A DNA stretch of 64,000 bases from Parabacteroides sp. PH5-46. Lineage in GTDB: Bacteria; Bacteroidota; Bacteroidia; Bacteroidales; Tannerellaceae. The stretch covers positions 84,158 to 148,157 of the forward strand of contig NZ_JARXXA010000011.1 of NCBI RefSeq assembly GCF_029892785.1, read 5' to 3'. The notes beneath the pieces are model-generated. The model was not told the DNA's origin and did no database searches. It was given only the letters and a program-made list of their open reading frames with translations. This document shows, in pieces, positions 18,054 to 27,294 of the stretch (position 1 is its first letter; the number at the start of each line of letters is the position of its first letter). Position numbers and translations under genes: made by a program.

Positions 18054-19123
18054 AATAAGCCTCCTATATTGGTAGATGAAACAGCCGGAAGAAGTTCTAC
18101 ACTTTGTCCCTCTTTCAGTGAGTTAGCCCCTGCTGTAACGATAATCTCTCCTGCATTTAAGCCTTCGGAGATCACGACTGTTCCGTTTGTTTTTACCTCC
18201 AATGGCTTAACAATCCGGGCAGATACGCTTTGTTTCTCTTTATTGTACACCCAAACAGCCGAGTGCTCATTATCGCCAAATAAAGCAGATAAAGGAATGA
18301 CTGTCAGCATCGATTCCTTCTCTTTGTAGTTGAGCGTTACGGTAGCTGTCATACCCGCCGTGGGGAAGGATTGCCCCGAAATCTCTTTTAGTCGCAGACG
18401 CATGGTGTAGAGCTGGTTCATGTTGGCTTTCTGCGTAATACCAATCAGCTCCAGCGGGAAAGAAACCTCCGGGAAAATGTCTACAGCGCAGGTATATTCA
18501 TTAAACTCCTGTCTACGCATATATTCGGAAGAAGGAATGTTTATTTCAACTTCCGGAGAGCCTGTATTAATCATGGATATAACCGGGTATCCGGCGCTGA
18601 TTGTCTCTTCGGCATCAAAGAGGCGCTTCTGTATATAGCCGTTGAAGGGAGCATACAGGCGGGTGTCCTGTAGCGCATTCTTATGCGCATTGTACTTAGC
18701 CGTGATCTGCTGTAGCCCGTAGACTGCCTTTTCATAGTCATTAGGCGCTATGCTTTGTTTCTGATAAAGGTCTATGATCCGTTCGGCTTCGCCTTTTATC
18801 TGTTTATACTCCGCTTCAGTAGCCGATAGTTGTATCTCATAATCCCTAGGATCTATCTCCGCCAGTAATTGTCCCTTTCTGACGTATGTACCCGCCTCTA
18901 CTGGTACACGCAAAAGCGTTCCGCTCACCCGGAAAGCCAGGTTTACATCGGCTGCAGCCTTTATTTTGCCGGGGAAGGAAACCGATAGTTCCTGCCCGTA
19001 TACTCTTACTGTGTCGGTTTTTACTGTAACGATTGTTTCCGGTTGTGTTTTTCCGGATGAACAAGCAGTGTAAAGGAGGGGAAGTATGCCCAATAACCCT
19101 ATTAAAATCTTTTTCATATTCAT
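18050..19123 (-). CDS. RND periplasmic adaptor lipoprotein (membrane fusion protein)
   Basis: 357 residues with a lipobox (LYTAC), so anchored to the inner membrane from the periplasmic side. It has the HlyD/AcrA-type barrel-sandwich halves (AGTYVRKGQLLAEIDPRDYE and DTRLYAPFNGYIQKRL) around a short helical hairpin. It bridges the RND pump and the TolC-like channel encoded next. First gene of the operon; a perfect -7 element (19158-19165) precedes it, back to back with the AraC regulator. Confidence 0.92.
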   Translation of the reverse strand: MNMKKILIGLLGILPLLYTACSSGKTQPETIVTVKTDTVRVYGQELSVSFPGKIKAAADVNLAFRVSGTLLRVPVEAGTYVRKGQLLAEIDPRDYEIQLSATEAEYKQIKGEAERIIDLYQKQSIAPNDYEKAVYGLQQITAKYNAHKNALQDTRLYAPFNGYIQKRLFDAEETISAGYPVISMINTGSPEVEINIPSSEYMRRQEFNEYTCAVDIFPEVSFPLELIGITQKANMNQLYTMRLRLKEISGQSFPTAGMTATVTLNYKEKESMLTVIPLSALFGDNEHSAVWVYNKEKQSVSARIVKPLEVKTNGTVVISEGLNAGEIIVTAGANSLKEGQSVELLPAVSSTNIGGLL

Positions 19124-19157
19124 AATTGCATGTTATGGATTCAAATTGAAGACTTTG

Positions 19158-19165
19158 CAAAAATA
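19158..19165 (-). promoter_or_regulatory. -7 promoter element of the efflux operon
   Basis: Minus strand TATTTTTG, a perfect -7 match, 35 bases before the adaptor ATG at 19123. Confidence 0.5.
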
Positions 19166-19264
19166 AAGAGAAAAGGTAGGCCTTAGCTGTTCGTTTTGTT
19201 GTCAAAAATGTTCTAAACAGGAAAAAGCCTTTTGAATCGGTATATTTTTTCAGGAAATAATGTT

Positions 19265-19272
19265 TAATTTTG
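19265..19272 (+). promoter_or_regulatory. -7 promoter element of the AraC gene
   Basis: TAATTTTG, a perfect TAnnTTTG match, 21 bases before the ATG at 19293. The region between this and the divergent efflux promoter (about 100 bases) is the natural place for the regulator to bind. Confidence 0.5.
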
Positions 19273-19292
19273 GAAAAATAGCATGAGAAAAG

Positions 19293-20171
19293 ATGTTACT
19301 TGAAAAGAAAAATACAGCCGGTATTGACTCTATTTCTATCGTAGATACACGTGATACGGCTTTTGACAGCTTCACGATAGAAGGCTGGGAAATAGATGTA
19401 TTGGGGATGGAAACCGTTCCCAAACTGGTAGATGCGGCAGGTTTATGTGTCTGCTTGCAGGGAGATGCTGAAATCGCCTTGGATGGCAGGAGCTATCATT
19501 TTAAAAAGGGTGACCTATGTGTGCTGTTGCCTCATACAATCCTGCAAATCAGTCGAAAAAGTAAAGATTTTAAGGGTTATACATTGGCCGGTACTTCAGA
19601 GTTTGTTCACAATATAAACATCCCTTCTTCTACGGCTATTTATCTGTATATTAAAGAAAATCCCTGTATCTCGCTAAGCCGTGACGAACAGCAGATGCTC
19701 CTTTCGCTTTGCGACATGATAAAAGAGAAAGACATGAGAAAGGGGCATTTGTTCCGGTATGAAATTACAGAAATGCTACTACTCACATTATGTTATGAGA
19801 TTGTAGCGATCTATCAGAAGGGGAAGCCATTGGAACGACAGTCTTACTCAAGGAAAAGTACATTGTTTATCCGTTTTCAACACCTGATCGCTTCGCACTA
19901 CCATACGCATCGCAATGTAGAGTTCTATGCTGAGCAGCTATTCATCACGCCACGCTACCTGTCTGCTATAACAAAAGACATATCAGGCATGACAGCCGCA
20001 GAGTGCATCATCCGGGTGGTAATCATCAATGCCCGCCTGCTATTGAGCACAACGAAGCTAACCATCCAGCAGATCTCCGACCAACTAAACTTCCCCAACC
20101 CCTCCTTCTTCAGCCAATATTTCAAAAAAAATACCGGAATGACTCCAAAGGAGTTCCGGGATCAGTATTGA
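19293..20171 (+). CDS. AraC family transcriptional regulator, likely of the divergent efflux operon
   Basis: 292 residues. The N-terminal half is a cupin-like ligand domain (VCLQGDAEIALDGRSYHFKKGD). The last 100 residues are the double helix-turn-helix, with QLFITPRYLSAITKDISGMT and the signature ending FPNPSFFSQYFKKNTGMTPKEFR. It probably controls the adaptor-pump-channel operon facing it, in answer to a small molecule; this is inferred from divergence only. Its last 10 bases overlap the converging M48 gene. Confidence 0.88.
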   Translation: MLLEKKNTAGIDSISIVDTRDTAFDSFTIEGWEIDVLGMETVPKLVDAAGLCVCLQGDAEIALDGRSYHFKKGDLCVLLPHTILQISRKSKDFKGYTLAGTSEFVHNINIPSSTAIYLYIKENPCISLSRDEQQMLLSLCDMIKEKDMRKGHLFRYEITEMLLLTLCYEIVAIYQKGKPLERQSYSRKSTLFIRFQHLIASHYHTHRNVEFYAEQLFITPRYLSAITKDISGMTAAECIIRVVIINARLLLSTTKLTIQQISDQLNFPNPSFFSQYFKKNTGMTPKEFRDQY

Positions 20172-20941
20172 TCAGCTTTTTCTTTCATCCGTTTGGCGCG
20201 TTTTTCGCTGTCGGGGTGAGAGGAAAACATTTTTTGTACGGTTGAGGCTTTTTCGCCGCTGCTTAAGCTCACCAGTTTGCTTAAGGCATTAGCCATGCCG
20301 TAAGGGTCGAAATTATTATTCACACAGAATTGGAGTGCATAATCATCGGCAGCATATTCTTGTTTTTGTGAGAATTGTGCATCACCGAACGCATCGGCCA
20401 ACTCGCCTAATTGAGACTCGGTTAGTGATTGGGCTACACTGCCGGTTGCGGCAACTACATTCTTAGCCGCTGAACGTAAATAGGCATTTTTCATGGCGTC
20501 TTTCACGTCTGTACTGGCGATATGTCCGATCTCATGTCCTATAACGGCCATCACTTCAGAGTCATCCATTAATTCCATCAGGCCTCCACACACGCGGATA
20601 CTTCCGTCTCCACTGGCAAAGGCATTTACATCTGTCACATAATACACTTTGAAGTTCAGATTCAGTCCGTCTATGCCTTTCAGGTTGGAAGTGAGGCGTT
20701 CCAGGCGGGCGCCCATTTCCGTATCAGGACCGGCTACCGGATTGTTGGCATCCATCCATTCGATGTATTCGCTACAAAGCGCTGCAATGTCAGCATCGCT
20801 AAGGGTTACTGCTTTAGCTACATCTTCAGCAGCATTGACAATCTTTTTTGTGTCGATTTTTCTTCCGCCGATTTTAATCTGTGCATCCATTCCGGAACAT
20901 ACGCCCATAATAAGGGCAAGAGATAATAAAATTGTTCTCAT
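20162..20941 (-). CDS. M48 family metallopeptidase, exported
   Basis: 259 residues with a signal peptide (LIMGVCSGMDAQ; either a type I site after DAQ or a weak lipobox). The zinc site HEIGH is in VIGHEIGHIAST, with the third ligand in QEYAADDYA. This is the short periplasmic M48 form, related to quality-control proteases of the envelope such as LoiP/BepA. It probably degrades misfolded outer-membrane proteins. It overlaps the AraC gene tail to tail and is transcribed leftward. Confidence 0.85.
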   Translation of the reverse strand: MRTILLSLALIMGVCSGMDAQIKIGGRKIDTKKIVNAAEDVAKAVTLSDADIAALCSEYIEWMDANNPVAGPDTEMGARLERLTSNLKGIDGLNLNFKVYYVTDVNAFASGDGSIRVCGGLMELMDDSEVMAVIGHEIGHIASTDVKDAMKNAYLRSAAKNVVAATGSVAQSLTESQLGELADAFGDAQFSQKQEYAADDYALQFCVNNNFDPYGMANALSKLVSLSSGEKASTVQKMFSSHPDSEKRAKRMKEKADQY

Positions 20942-20978
20942 ACAAGTAAAATTTGATTAAATAAATAGTTACTTAAGC

Positions 20979-21899
20979 TTAATGCTCTCTCAAATAATTT
21001 TCTAATTGTTCAAACGAGGTATCTTTTAATATTACTTTTTTCTCTTTATCCAGCAAGTAAATCGTAGGAATGGCTTTTAAATCATAGATTTCTCCATTTT
21101 GCAATAACGTACCTTTGTCATACGAATTGATCCATTCGGCGGGAACCTGGTTCAGATAGTTTTTCCATTCCTGTAAGTCTTCGTCCGGATAAACAGCCAA
21201 TATGGTTAGTCTTTTTTCGCTTATCAGATAACTGGTCGTGAGCGATGACATCAGCATTTCTGTAATTTCCTTGCAATTATGGCAGCCGGGGTTATAAAAG
21301 AAGACCAAAGTGTAGTCTGATTTGATTTTATAAAGCGTTCCGCTTTGCCCGTTTGCAAGGGTATAGGTGAAGTCCGTAGCCTTCTCGCCCACACGATTTC
21401 TTTTGGCTACTTTCAGCAGATGGGTTGGGCGTATTTTTTCCGTTACCAGTGGCGAAGCGATCATATATTCCAATACCGGTATATATAGCTCGTCACTGCG
21501 AAAAGGAGAGTTCGGGTCGTACAGATATTTCTCGTACAACTCAATGAAATGAGTAAACATTCGGGGAGTAGCCTCTGCCTTTTGCAGCGTACCATTAATG
21601 GATGCTACGGCCGTTTTATAAGATACAAGAGGCAATATGTCAAGGTAATCCACAAAAGCCTGCTCAGTTACCTCAGGCAAATGGATGTAAGTCGTATCTG
21701 TAAAATCGAAATGATCCCAATAATGCTTTACCAGGAAATCGGCTCTGTCTTCCGGACTTGTGAGGATACTGGGAACTGTAGCCATCTGAAAGGTGGGTTG
21801 AGGAGTATCCTCAACAGGAGTGGTCGTATTTTTACTTTGCTGTCCGTTACAATTTACAAACAGCATGGATAATAGGATAATCGTATATTTCTTTATCAT
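20979..21899 (-). CDS. Thioredoxin-fold lipoprotein with DUF5106-like region
   Basis: About 306 residues from the ATG at 21899, chosen over an upstream methionine because it starts a proper lipoprotein signal (MIKKYTIILLSMLFVNC, Cys17). The N-terminal half resembles DUF5106 regions found before thioredoxin domains in Bacteroidales. The C-terminal half is a TlpA/AhpC-like thioredoxin with YNPGCHNCKE (CxxC) and a cis-proline segment LKAIPTIYLLD. It probably acts as a periplasmic or surface disulfide reductase. The gap after it to the sigma factor operon contains only that operon's promoter. Confidence 0.8.
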   Translation of the reverse strand: MIKKYTIILLSMLFVNCNGQQSKNTTTPVEDTPQPTFQMATVPSILTSPEDRADFLVKHYWDHFDFTDTTYIHLPEVTEQAFVDYLDILPLVSYKTAVASINGTLQKAEATPRMFTHFIELYEKYLYDPNSPFRSDELYIPVLEYMIASPLVTEKIRPTHLLKVAKRNRVGEKATDFTYTLANGQSGTLYKIKSDYTLVFFYNPGCHNCKEITEMLMSSLTTSYLISEKRLTILAVYPDEDLQEWKNYLNQVPAEWINSYDKGTLLQNGEIYDLKAIPTIYLLDKEKKVILKDTSFEQLENYLREH

Positions 21900-22009
21900 A
21901 TTTTGTTCAATATTAACAGTAAACGGCATTACTGATTGTTTAAGATTACAAATATAATGCAAAAAAACGAACTCTCATGTCTATTCTATTGCTGTAATTA
22001 TTCATGAGC

Positions 22010-22041
22010 TTTGAGTATGTTCCGGAGAGTTATATATTTGG
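22010..22041 (+). promoter_or_regulatory. Full -33/-7 promoter of the sigma factor gene
   Basis: TTTG (22010-22013), a 20-base spacer and TATATTTG (22034-22041): both elements match the Bacteroidetes housekeeping promoter at ideal spacing. A second weaker -7 (GATATTTG) lies at 22051-22058. Confidence 0.65.
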
Positions 22042-22103
22042 CTATATAGATTTATTTACGATATTTGTCGCATATAAAGTAACATCTACTTAATTTAAAC
22101 CCA

Positions 22104-22637
22104 GTGACGAAAGAACCCGAACATATCTTGCTGCAATTCAGCCTGCTTTATGAGAAATATGTTCCAGGTCTGTTGTTTTACGCCCGAAAGTTCGTTTCTT
22201 ATCCCATAGCCGAAGATATTGTTCATGACCTCTTTCTTAAAATATGGAAAGAGAAAACTTTTTTTATCATTGATGAAACGATATCAAGTTATCTTTACCG
22301 GGCAGTGCAAAATGCCTGTCTGAACTATTTGAAGCATCAATCCGTACGTCAGGAATATGTGGATAAAGCAATTATGGAATTAAAGATAGAGGAATTAACC
22401 ACAACTTCTCCTGATCACCAACTCATGGATCGGGAGCAAATAGACAATCTTCATCGTGCGATCGACCAATTACCTGATAAATGTAAAGAAGTATTTCATT
22501 TGTCTTATTTTGAAGAAAAGAAAAATTTGGAAATAGCTGATTCTTTGGGTATTTCCGTACGTACTGTCGAATCACATTTATATAAAGCGCTTCAACTTTT
22601 GAGGAAATCCTTTACTCCTTTTATTTTTCTTTTGTGA
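22104..22637 (+). CDS. ECF-type RNA polymerase sigma-70 factor
   Basis: 177 residues with region 2 (LVLFYARKFV-like core and AEDIVHDLFLKIWKEK) and region 4 (LPDKCKEVFHLSYFEEKKNLEIADSLG followed by SVRTVESH). It is the Bacteroidales SusC-linked class that is switched on through a FecR-like anti-sigma factor. The start is a GTG at 22104; no in-frame ATG precedes the conserved region. Genes for its likely partners, FecR and a SusC with a signalling domain, follow directly. Confidence 0.92.
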   Translation: MTKEPEHILLQFSLLYEKYVPGLLFYARKFVSYPIAEDIVHDLFLKIWKEKTFFIIDETISSYLYRAVQNACLNYLKHQSVRQEYVDKAIMELKIEELTTTSPDHQLMDREQIDNLHRAIDQLPDKCKEVFHLSYFEEKKNLEIADSLGISVRTVESHLYKALQLLRKSFTPFIFLL

Positions 22638-22700
22638 AAAAAATATAAAATTACAAAGTGTCACTAAGTAATATTGACAATCTAATTGTATCATGTGTAT

Positions 22701-23714
22701 ATGGAAGAACATAGCAACATAGAAGCCATTATTCTGCACTATCTTCAGCATACTATATCTGAGGATGAGATGAGGGTCTTAATGGCATGGGTGAAAGAAA
22801 GTGAGGAGAATAAAAAACTGTTTTTCCAACTAAAAAACACATATGACTTGCAGAGAGGTTTATACCCTAGTCCGGAAGAAATAAAAGACAGTAAAGAACG
22901 TCTATTGGCTAAGTTGCATAAAATAGAAGAGTCCGAACGTCAAAAACAAATAAAGCAGGCTAAAGGCAGGCGTTTGATGTCACTTTACAAATACACGGCT
23001 GTTGCCGTGTTATGCATAGGTTTGACTTTGGGTATGCAACATTTGTTTAATTCAGGAAAAGCGACTCAATATGTAGAATTAGACCTTGAAGCAGGCCCCC
23101 GGATGAGCCACATGACATTGTCTGACGGAACAAAAGTAGTATTGAATGCCTCCTCAAAACTCAAGTTTCCGGAGAAGTTTAATAAGAATGTTAGGGAAGT
23201 GTTTCTGGATGGTGAAGCCTATTTTGATGTCGTGAAAAATGAAAAAATTCCCTTTGTTGTACGAACAGATAAGCAAGTAATTACTGTATTAGGAACCCAA
23301 TTTAATGTAATGAATTATTCGGCAGACGACTACGCGATTACTACTTTAGTGAGTGGTAGTATTCAATTGCAATCCATTGGAGAATCAAATGAAGAAGTTG
23401 TCCTAAAGCCTAATCAGCAAGCATTTTTCAACAAAAACACAAATCAGCTTGCTCTTTCATCTGTGAAGATTGACTTGGACAGGACTTGGGTAAACAAACT
23501 CTATCATTTCAGGAAAGAACCTCTGCATTTAATTGCGGCACGCTTAGAAAAGATTTATGGTGTGAATATACAAATAAAGAATGATTCGATCAGAAATATA
23601 GAGTGTACAGGAACGTTCGGACTGGATCAGAAAATAGAAGAAGTGTTGAGGTTGATTAATTTTGAAAAGTTGTTCACATATAAAATAAAAGGAGACGATA
23701 TTATAATTGAATAA
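22701..23714 (+). CDS. FecR family anti-sigma factor
   Basis: 337 residues. An N-terminal cytoplasmic sigma-binding part is followed by one membrane helix (YTAVAVLCIGLTLGM), the periplasmic FecR domain (VLGTQFNVMNY) and the C-terminal DUF4974 (EPLHLIAARLEKIYGV) that receives the signal from the STN domain of the outer-membrane transporter. It holds the ECF sigma until its substrate is sensed. The frame is open to a TTG at 22686, but the ATG at 22701 is the normal start. It lies 63 bases after the sigma gene. Confidence 0.9.
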   Translation: MEEHSNIEAIILHYLQHTISEDEMRVLMAWVKESEENKKLFFQLKNTYDLQRGLYPSPEEIKDSKERLLAKLHKIEESERQKQIKQAKGRRLMSLYKYTAVAVLCIGLTLGMQHLFNSGKATQYVELDLEAGPRMSHMTLSDGTKVVLNASSKLKFPEKFNKNVREVFLDGEAYFDVVKNEKIPFVVRTDKQVITVLGTQFNVMNYSADDYAITTLVSGSIQLQSIGESNEEVVLKPNQQAFFNKNTNQLALSSVKIDLDRTWVNKLYHFRKEPLHLIAARLEKIYGVNIQIKNDSIRNIECTGTFGLDQKIEEVLRLINFEKLFTYKIKGDDIIIE

Positions 23715-23901
23715 GAATTTACATAAACATGTTTAACCCTTAAATGAAAATGCCTATGATGCCTATATCCTGAAAGAAAAACCGGACAATGTTTGCGGCA
23801 TCGCCCGGTCAAGTAAAATTCATTTTAACTCATTAAACACCCTTTCCTGTTGTGTCAAATTATCGGGGAAGGTATGTCTCACTCATTAAAAAAACAAAGT
23901 T
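23715..23901 (+). promoter_or_regulatory. 187-base leader of the SusC gene with a GC-rich hairpin
   Basis: The gap between FecR and SusC holds a small stem (ACCGG at 23781-23785 with CCGGT at 23805-23809) in otherwise AT-rich DNA, then CCTTTCCTGTTGTG before the ATG. The length suggests a separate, ECF-dependent promoter and a structured 5' leader for the SusC transcript. The promoter itself was not recognised, as expected if it is not of the housekeeping type. Confidence 0.4.
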
Positions 23902-26900
23902 ATGCGATTATCCTTAAATCGAAAGCACAAGACGTGTCAAAAAATCGTTAAAATTATGAGAAACGCTATGATTTGCATGTTTTTGGGCATAGTAAGTGTT
24001 ACTGCATCTGTTCATGCCCAAAAGAACAGTCTCTCCATTGATGTCCGGAACGGTACAATTTATGATGTTGTATCGGAAATAGAAAAACAAACAGATTATA
24101 TGTTTTTCTATAAAAATGGTGACATTAATAATGAACAAAAAGTTAGTGTATATGCTAATAACAAACTAGTATCTGAGGTTTTAGATATTGTAGTTGGTCA
24201 AACGGATCTGGGATATATTATAGACAATCGTCATATCCTGCTCACCAAAAAAACAAGTAATGCTCTTCAGCAAGTCACCATTAGCGGAGTTGTAAAAGAT
24301 GAAGCAGGCGAGCCGTTGTATGGAGTAAATGTTTTATTAAAAGGAACATCAACAGGTGTTGTTACTGATATAGATGGAAAATACATTTTATCTGTTCCCG
24401 GCGAAAATGCTGTTCTTGTCTTTTCTTATATCGGTTATGATAATCAAGAGGTTGTAGTAGGAAACCGTCGAACGATAAATATAACGATGCGTGAGTCTTC
24501 ATTGATGATTGACGAGTTGGTGGTAACTGCTTTAGGTATGAAACGTTCGGAAAAAGCCTTGGGGTATGCTACCCAACAGATTGGTGGAGACCAGTTTGAG
24601 AAGGTAAAAGGTGCCAATCTGGCAACCAGCCTTACGGGACGTATTTCCGGTCTGACGGTTTTTAACTCTACGGAGTTTATGGAAAGTCCTCAACTCAAAC
24701 TTCGTGGCGAAAACCCAATTCTTATTCTGGATGGTGTGCCAACAGCCTTGACATTAGGTGATCTTAACTCAGACGATATCCTGAGTATTGATGTATTGAA
24801 GGGAGCTACTGCATCTGCCCTGTACGGATCACGTGGAGGTAGCGGTGCAATCATGGTTACAACAAAAAAAGGGGGTAAGCAGGGATTCTCAGTAACGGTT
24901 AATACCAGTAATATGTTTAATGCCGGAACCTTGGCTTTGCCGAAGGTTCAAAGCTCATATAGTGCCGGCTATAACGGAAAGTATAATACAGACGATGAAG
25001 TATGGGGGGACAAGCTCGATATCGGACGCGTTTATTCCCAGTGGGATCCAATCGCAAAAGAAATGCGTGACATGGAGCTGACATCAAGAGGGAAAAATAA
25101 CTTCGACAATTTCCGTGAGTTCAGCATGATTAGTAATACTACAGTTAGCGTTTCCCAGCAAGGAGAAAACGGTAGCTTCCGTTCTTCTTTGTCTTACGTG
25201 TACAACAAAGGGCAATATCCGAATTCTAAAGGCCAACAATTCCGTTATACCTTAGGTGGAGAGATGAAACTTACCGACAAACTGTCTATTGAAGGAACAA
25301 TGGGGTATAGTAAACAAATTGCTCCTAATACATCGGGAACGGGCTATGGTGATCAGGGGTACATTTATAACTTGTTGATCTGGACAGGTCCTGAATATGA
25401 TGTTCGTGATTACCGTGACTACTGGATTACCCCGGATGTGGAACAGAACTGGCATTATGCAGGTTGGTACGATAACCCCTATCTGATGGCTTACGAGAAA
25501 AGAAACACAATTGATTATAACAAGCTGAACAGTATGTTCTCCGTAAATTATCAGATATTTTCCTGGATGAAGGCTTTGGCTCGTGTTGGTATGGATTTAT
25601 ATGCTAATCAGACACAGCGCAGGGCTCCGATCGGTGTTAATTCTACGCGTGATTGGGGAGGAACCAATAAAGGATATTATCAGGAACGGAACGACTATTC
25701 TTATACAATAAATAGCGACTTTATCTTGATGGCGGAGAAGCGTTTCGGACAGTTTACGATTGATGGAATGCTTGGAGGATCAATCTACTTGAGCCGTTTG
25801 AATGAACAATGGGTACAAACACGTAATGGTTTATCTATCCCCGGATTCTATTCATTGAAAGCATCTGTTGAGAGCCCGGAAGTATATCGCACAAAACTGG
25901 AACGCAAACAAGTAAACAGTTTATTCGGTAAGCTGTCATTGGGGTATATGAATGCCTTCTATGTGGATATTACCGGACGTAATGACTGGTCTTCTACTTT
26001 ACCGACAGACGATAATTCCTATTTCTATCCGTCCGTAGGGGGAAGTGTTATTATGTCTGAGTTGATCGGTTTGCCGGAGTGGATGAATTTCTGGAAGCTG
26101 AGAGGTTCATGGACGCTGTCAAAGAGTGACCTGGCTATTTATGATATTAACCAGGCTTATCAGGTGAAAAATTCCGTGTGGAACGGGATGAACTCAGCCT
26201 TGTATCCGAAGTATCAACGAGGAAATGTGAAACCAATTACCAATAGAACTTATGAAGTAGGAACCTCCCTCCATTTCTTAAACAACAGGCTAAAATTAGA
26301 TGTAAGTTATTATAATAAACTAACCTATAATAATACAACGAGAGTGAAAATCTCTCCTTTGTCCGGTTATGAAGAATTATTGATCAATACGGATGAAGAA
26401 ATCGTACGCCGGGGAGTAGAACTTTTTGTAGATGCAGTACCGATGCAGACAAAGGATTTCACTTGGAATACAGTGTTTAACTGGTCTTCTTCAAGAAGGT
26501 ATTATGCCCAATTAGATGAACAATACAGCCCGGATAAACCGTGGGTTTCCAAGGGCGCGCGTTATGATGCATTTGAAGCCCGCCAATTCGATTATGATCC
26601 GAATGGGAATCTGATCCTTTATAATGGATATCCTAAGTTGAGTGACTATCAGTCTCGTATTGGGTATAAAGATCCGGATTGGGTATGGGGATGGACTAAC
26701 TCTTTCAAATATAAACAATTTGTATTGACTGTTGGCTTTGACGGACGTGTAGGAGGTATGTCGAATTCGGAAACAAATCGTCGTATGTGGCAAACCGGAG
26801 CTCACCCTGATTCTGATACGCAATGGCGTTACGAAGAAGTTGTAAACGGAAATAAAACCTATATGGGTAACGGTGTCAAGATCGTATCCGGATCAGTAAC

Positions 26901-27276
26901 TTATGATTCGTATGGTAATATCCTATCCGACAATCGTGTATTTGCACCGAACGATCAAGTGGTTTCTTATGAAACATACATAAAAGACTATTGGAGAACA
27001 GGTCCGCAACTTAATTTGAGTGAAACATTCTTCAAACTTCGCGAATTGTCATTGAGTTATGATGTCCCCAAAACAATAGCCGGCAAATTGGGTATGAATT
27101 CGGCTTCGGTAGCTCTTGTCGGACAGAATCTGTTGTTATGGACGAAGAAGTATAAGTATGCCGACCCGGATAAAGGAGGTGCTACACCAACGACAAAGGA
27201 TAGTGACGGACGCCATGAAGACTTGGCTTCGCCTTCTATCCGGTATATGGGGATCAATATTAAAGTGGAATTCTAA
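23902..27276 (+). CDS. SusC/RagA TonB-linked outer-membrane transporter with STN signalling domain
   Basis: 1124 residues. After a signal peptide (ending VHAQKN) comes a secretin/TonB N-terminal (STN) domain at roughly residues 45-115, a carboxypeptidase-regulatory-like beta domain (ISGVVKDEAGEPLYGVNVLL), a plug with the SusC signature (PILILDGVP and LKGATASALYGSRGGSGAI), and a long beta-barrel ending in phenylalanine. It imports a bound nutrient with energy from TonB and, through STN, signals occupancy to the FecR/ECF pair upstream. SusD follows 18 bases downstream. An alternative start at 23956 would give a shorter signal peptide. Confidence 0.95.
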   Translation: MRLSLNRKHKTCQKIVKIMRNAMICMFLGIVSVTASVHAQKNSLSIDVRNGTIYDVVSEIEKQTDYMFFYKNGDINNEQKVSVYANNKLVSEVLDIVVGQTDLGYIIDNRHILLTKKTSNALQQVTISGVVKDEAGEPLYGVNVLLKGTSTGVVTDIDGKYILSVPGENAVLVFSYIGYDNQEVVVGNRRTINITMRESSLMIDELVVTALGMKRSEKALGYATQQIGGDQFEKVKGANLATSLTGRISGLTVFNSTEFMESPQLKLRGENPILILDGVPTALTLGDLNSDDILSIDVLKGATASALYGSRGGSGAIMVTTKKGGKQGFSVTVNTSNMFNAGTLALPKVQSSYSAGYNGKYNTDDEVWGDKLDIGRVYSQWDPIAKEMRDMELTSRGKNNFDNFREFSMISNTTVSVSQQGENGSFRSSLSYVYNKGQYPNSKGQQFRYTLGGEMKLTDKLSIEGTMGYSKQIAPNTSGTGYGDQGYIYNLLIWTGPEYDVRDYRDYWITPDVEQNWHYAGWYDNPYLMAYEKRNTIDYNKLNSMFSVNYQIFSWMKALARVGMDLYANQTQRRAPIGVNSTRDWGGTNKGYYQERNDYSYTINSDFILMAEKRFGQFTIDGMLGGSIYLSRLNEQWVQTRNGLSIPGFYSLKASVESPEVYRTKLERKQVNSLFGKLSLGYMNAFYVDITGRNDWSSTLPTDDNSYFYPSVGGSVIMSELIGLPEWMNFWKLRGSWTLSKSDLAIYDINQAYQVKNSVWNGMNSALYPKYQRGNVKPITNRTYEVGTSLHFLNNRLKLDVSYYNKLTYNNTTRVKISPLSGYEELLINTDEEIVRRGVELFVDAVPMQTKDFTWNTVFNWSSSRRYYAQLDEQYSPDKPWVSKGARYDAFEARQFDYDPNGNLILYNGYPKLSDYQSRIGYKDPDWVWGWTNSFKYKQFVLTVGFDGRVGGMSNSETNRRMWQTGAHPDSDTQWRYEEVVNGNKTYMGNGVKIVSGSVTYDSYGNILSDNRVFAPNDQVVSYETYIKDYWRTGPQLNLSETFFKLRELSLSYDVPKTIAGKLGMNSASVALVGQNLLLWTKKYKYADPDKGGATPTTKDSDGRHEDLASPSIRYMGINIKVEF

Positions 27277-27294
27277 CTATAAACAATTAATGAT

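Noticed and set aside
19283..19295. ATG at 19283 as start of the AraC gene
   Set aside because: It is out of frame with the regulator and stops after a few codons; the ATG at 19293 is in frame.
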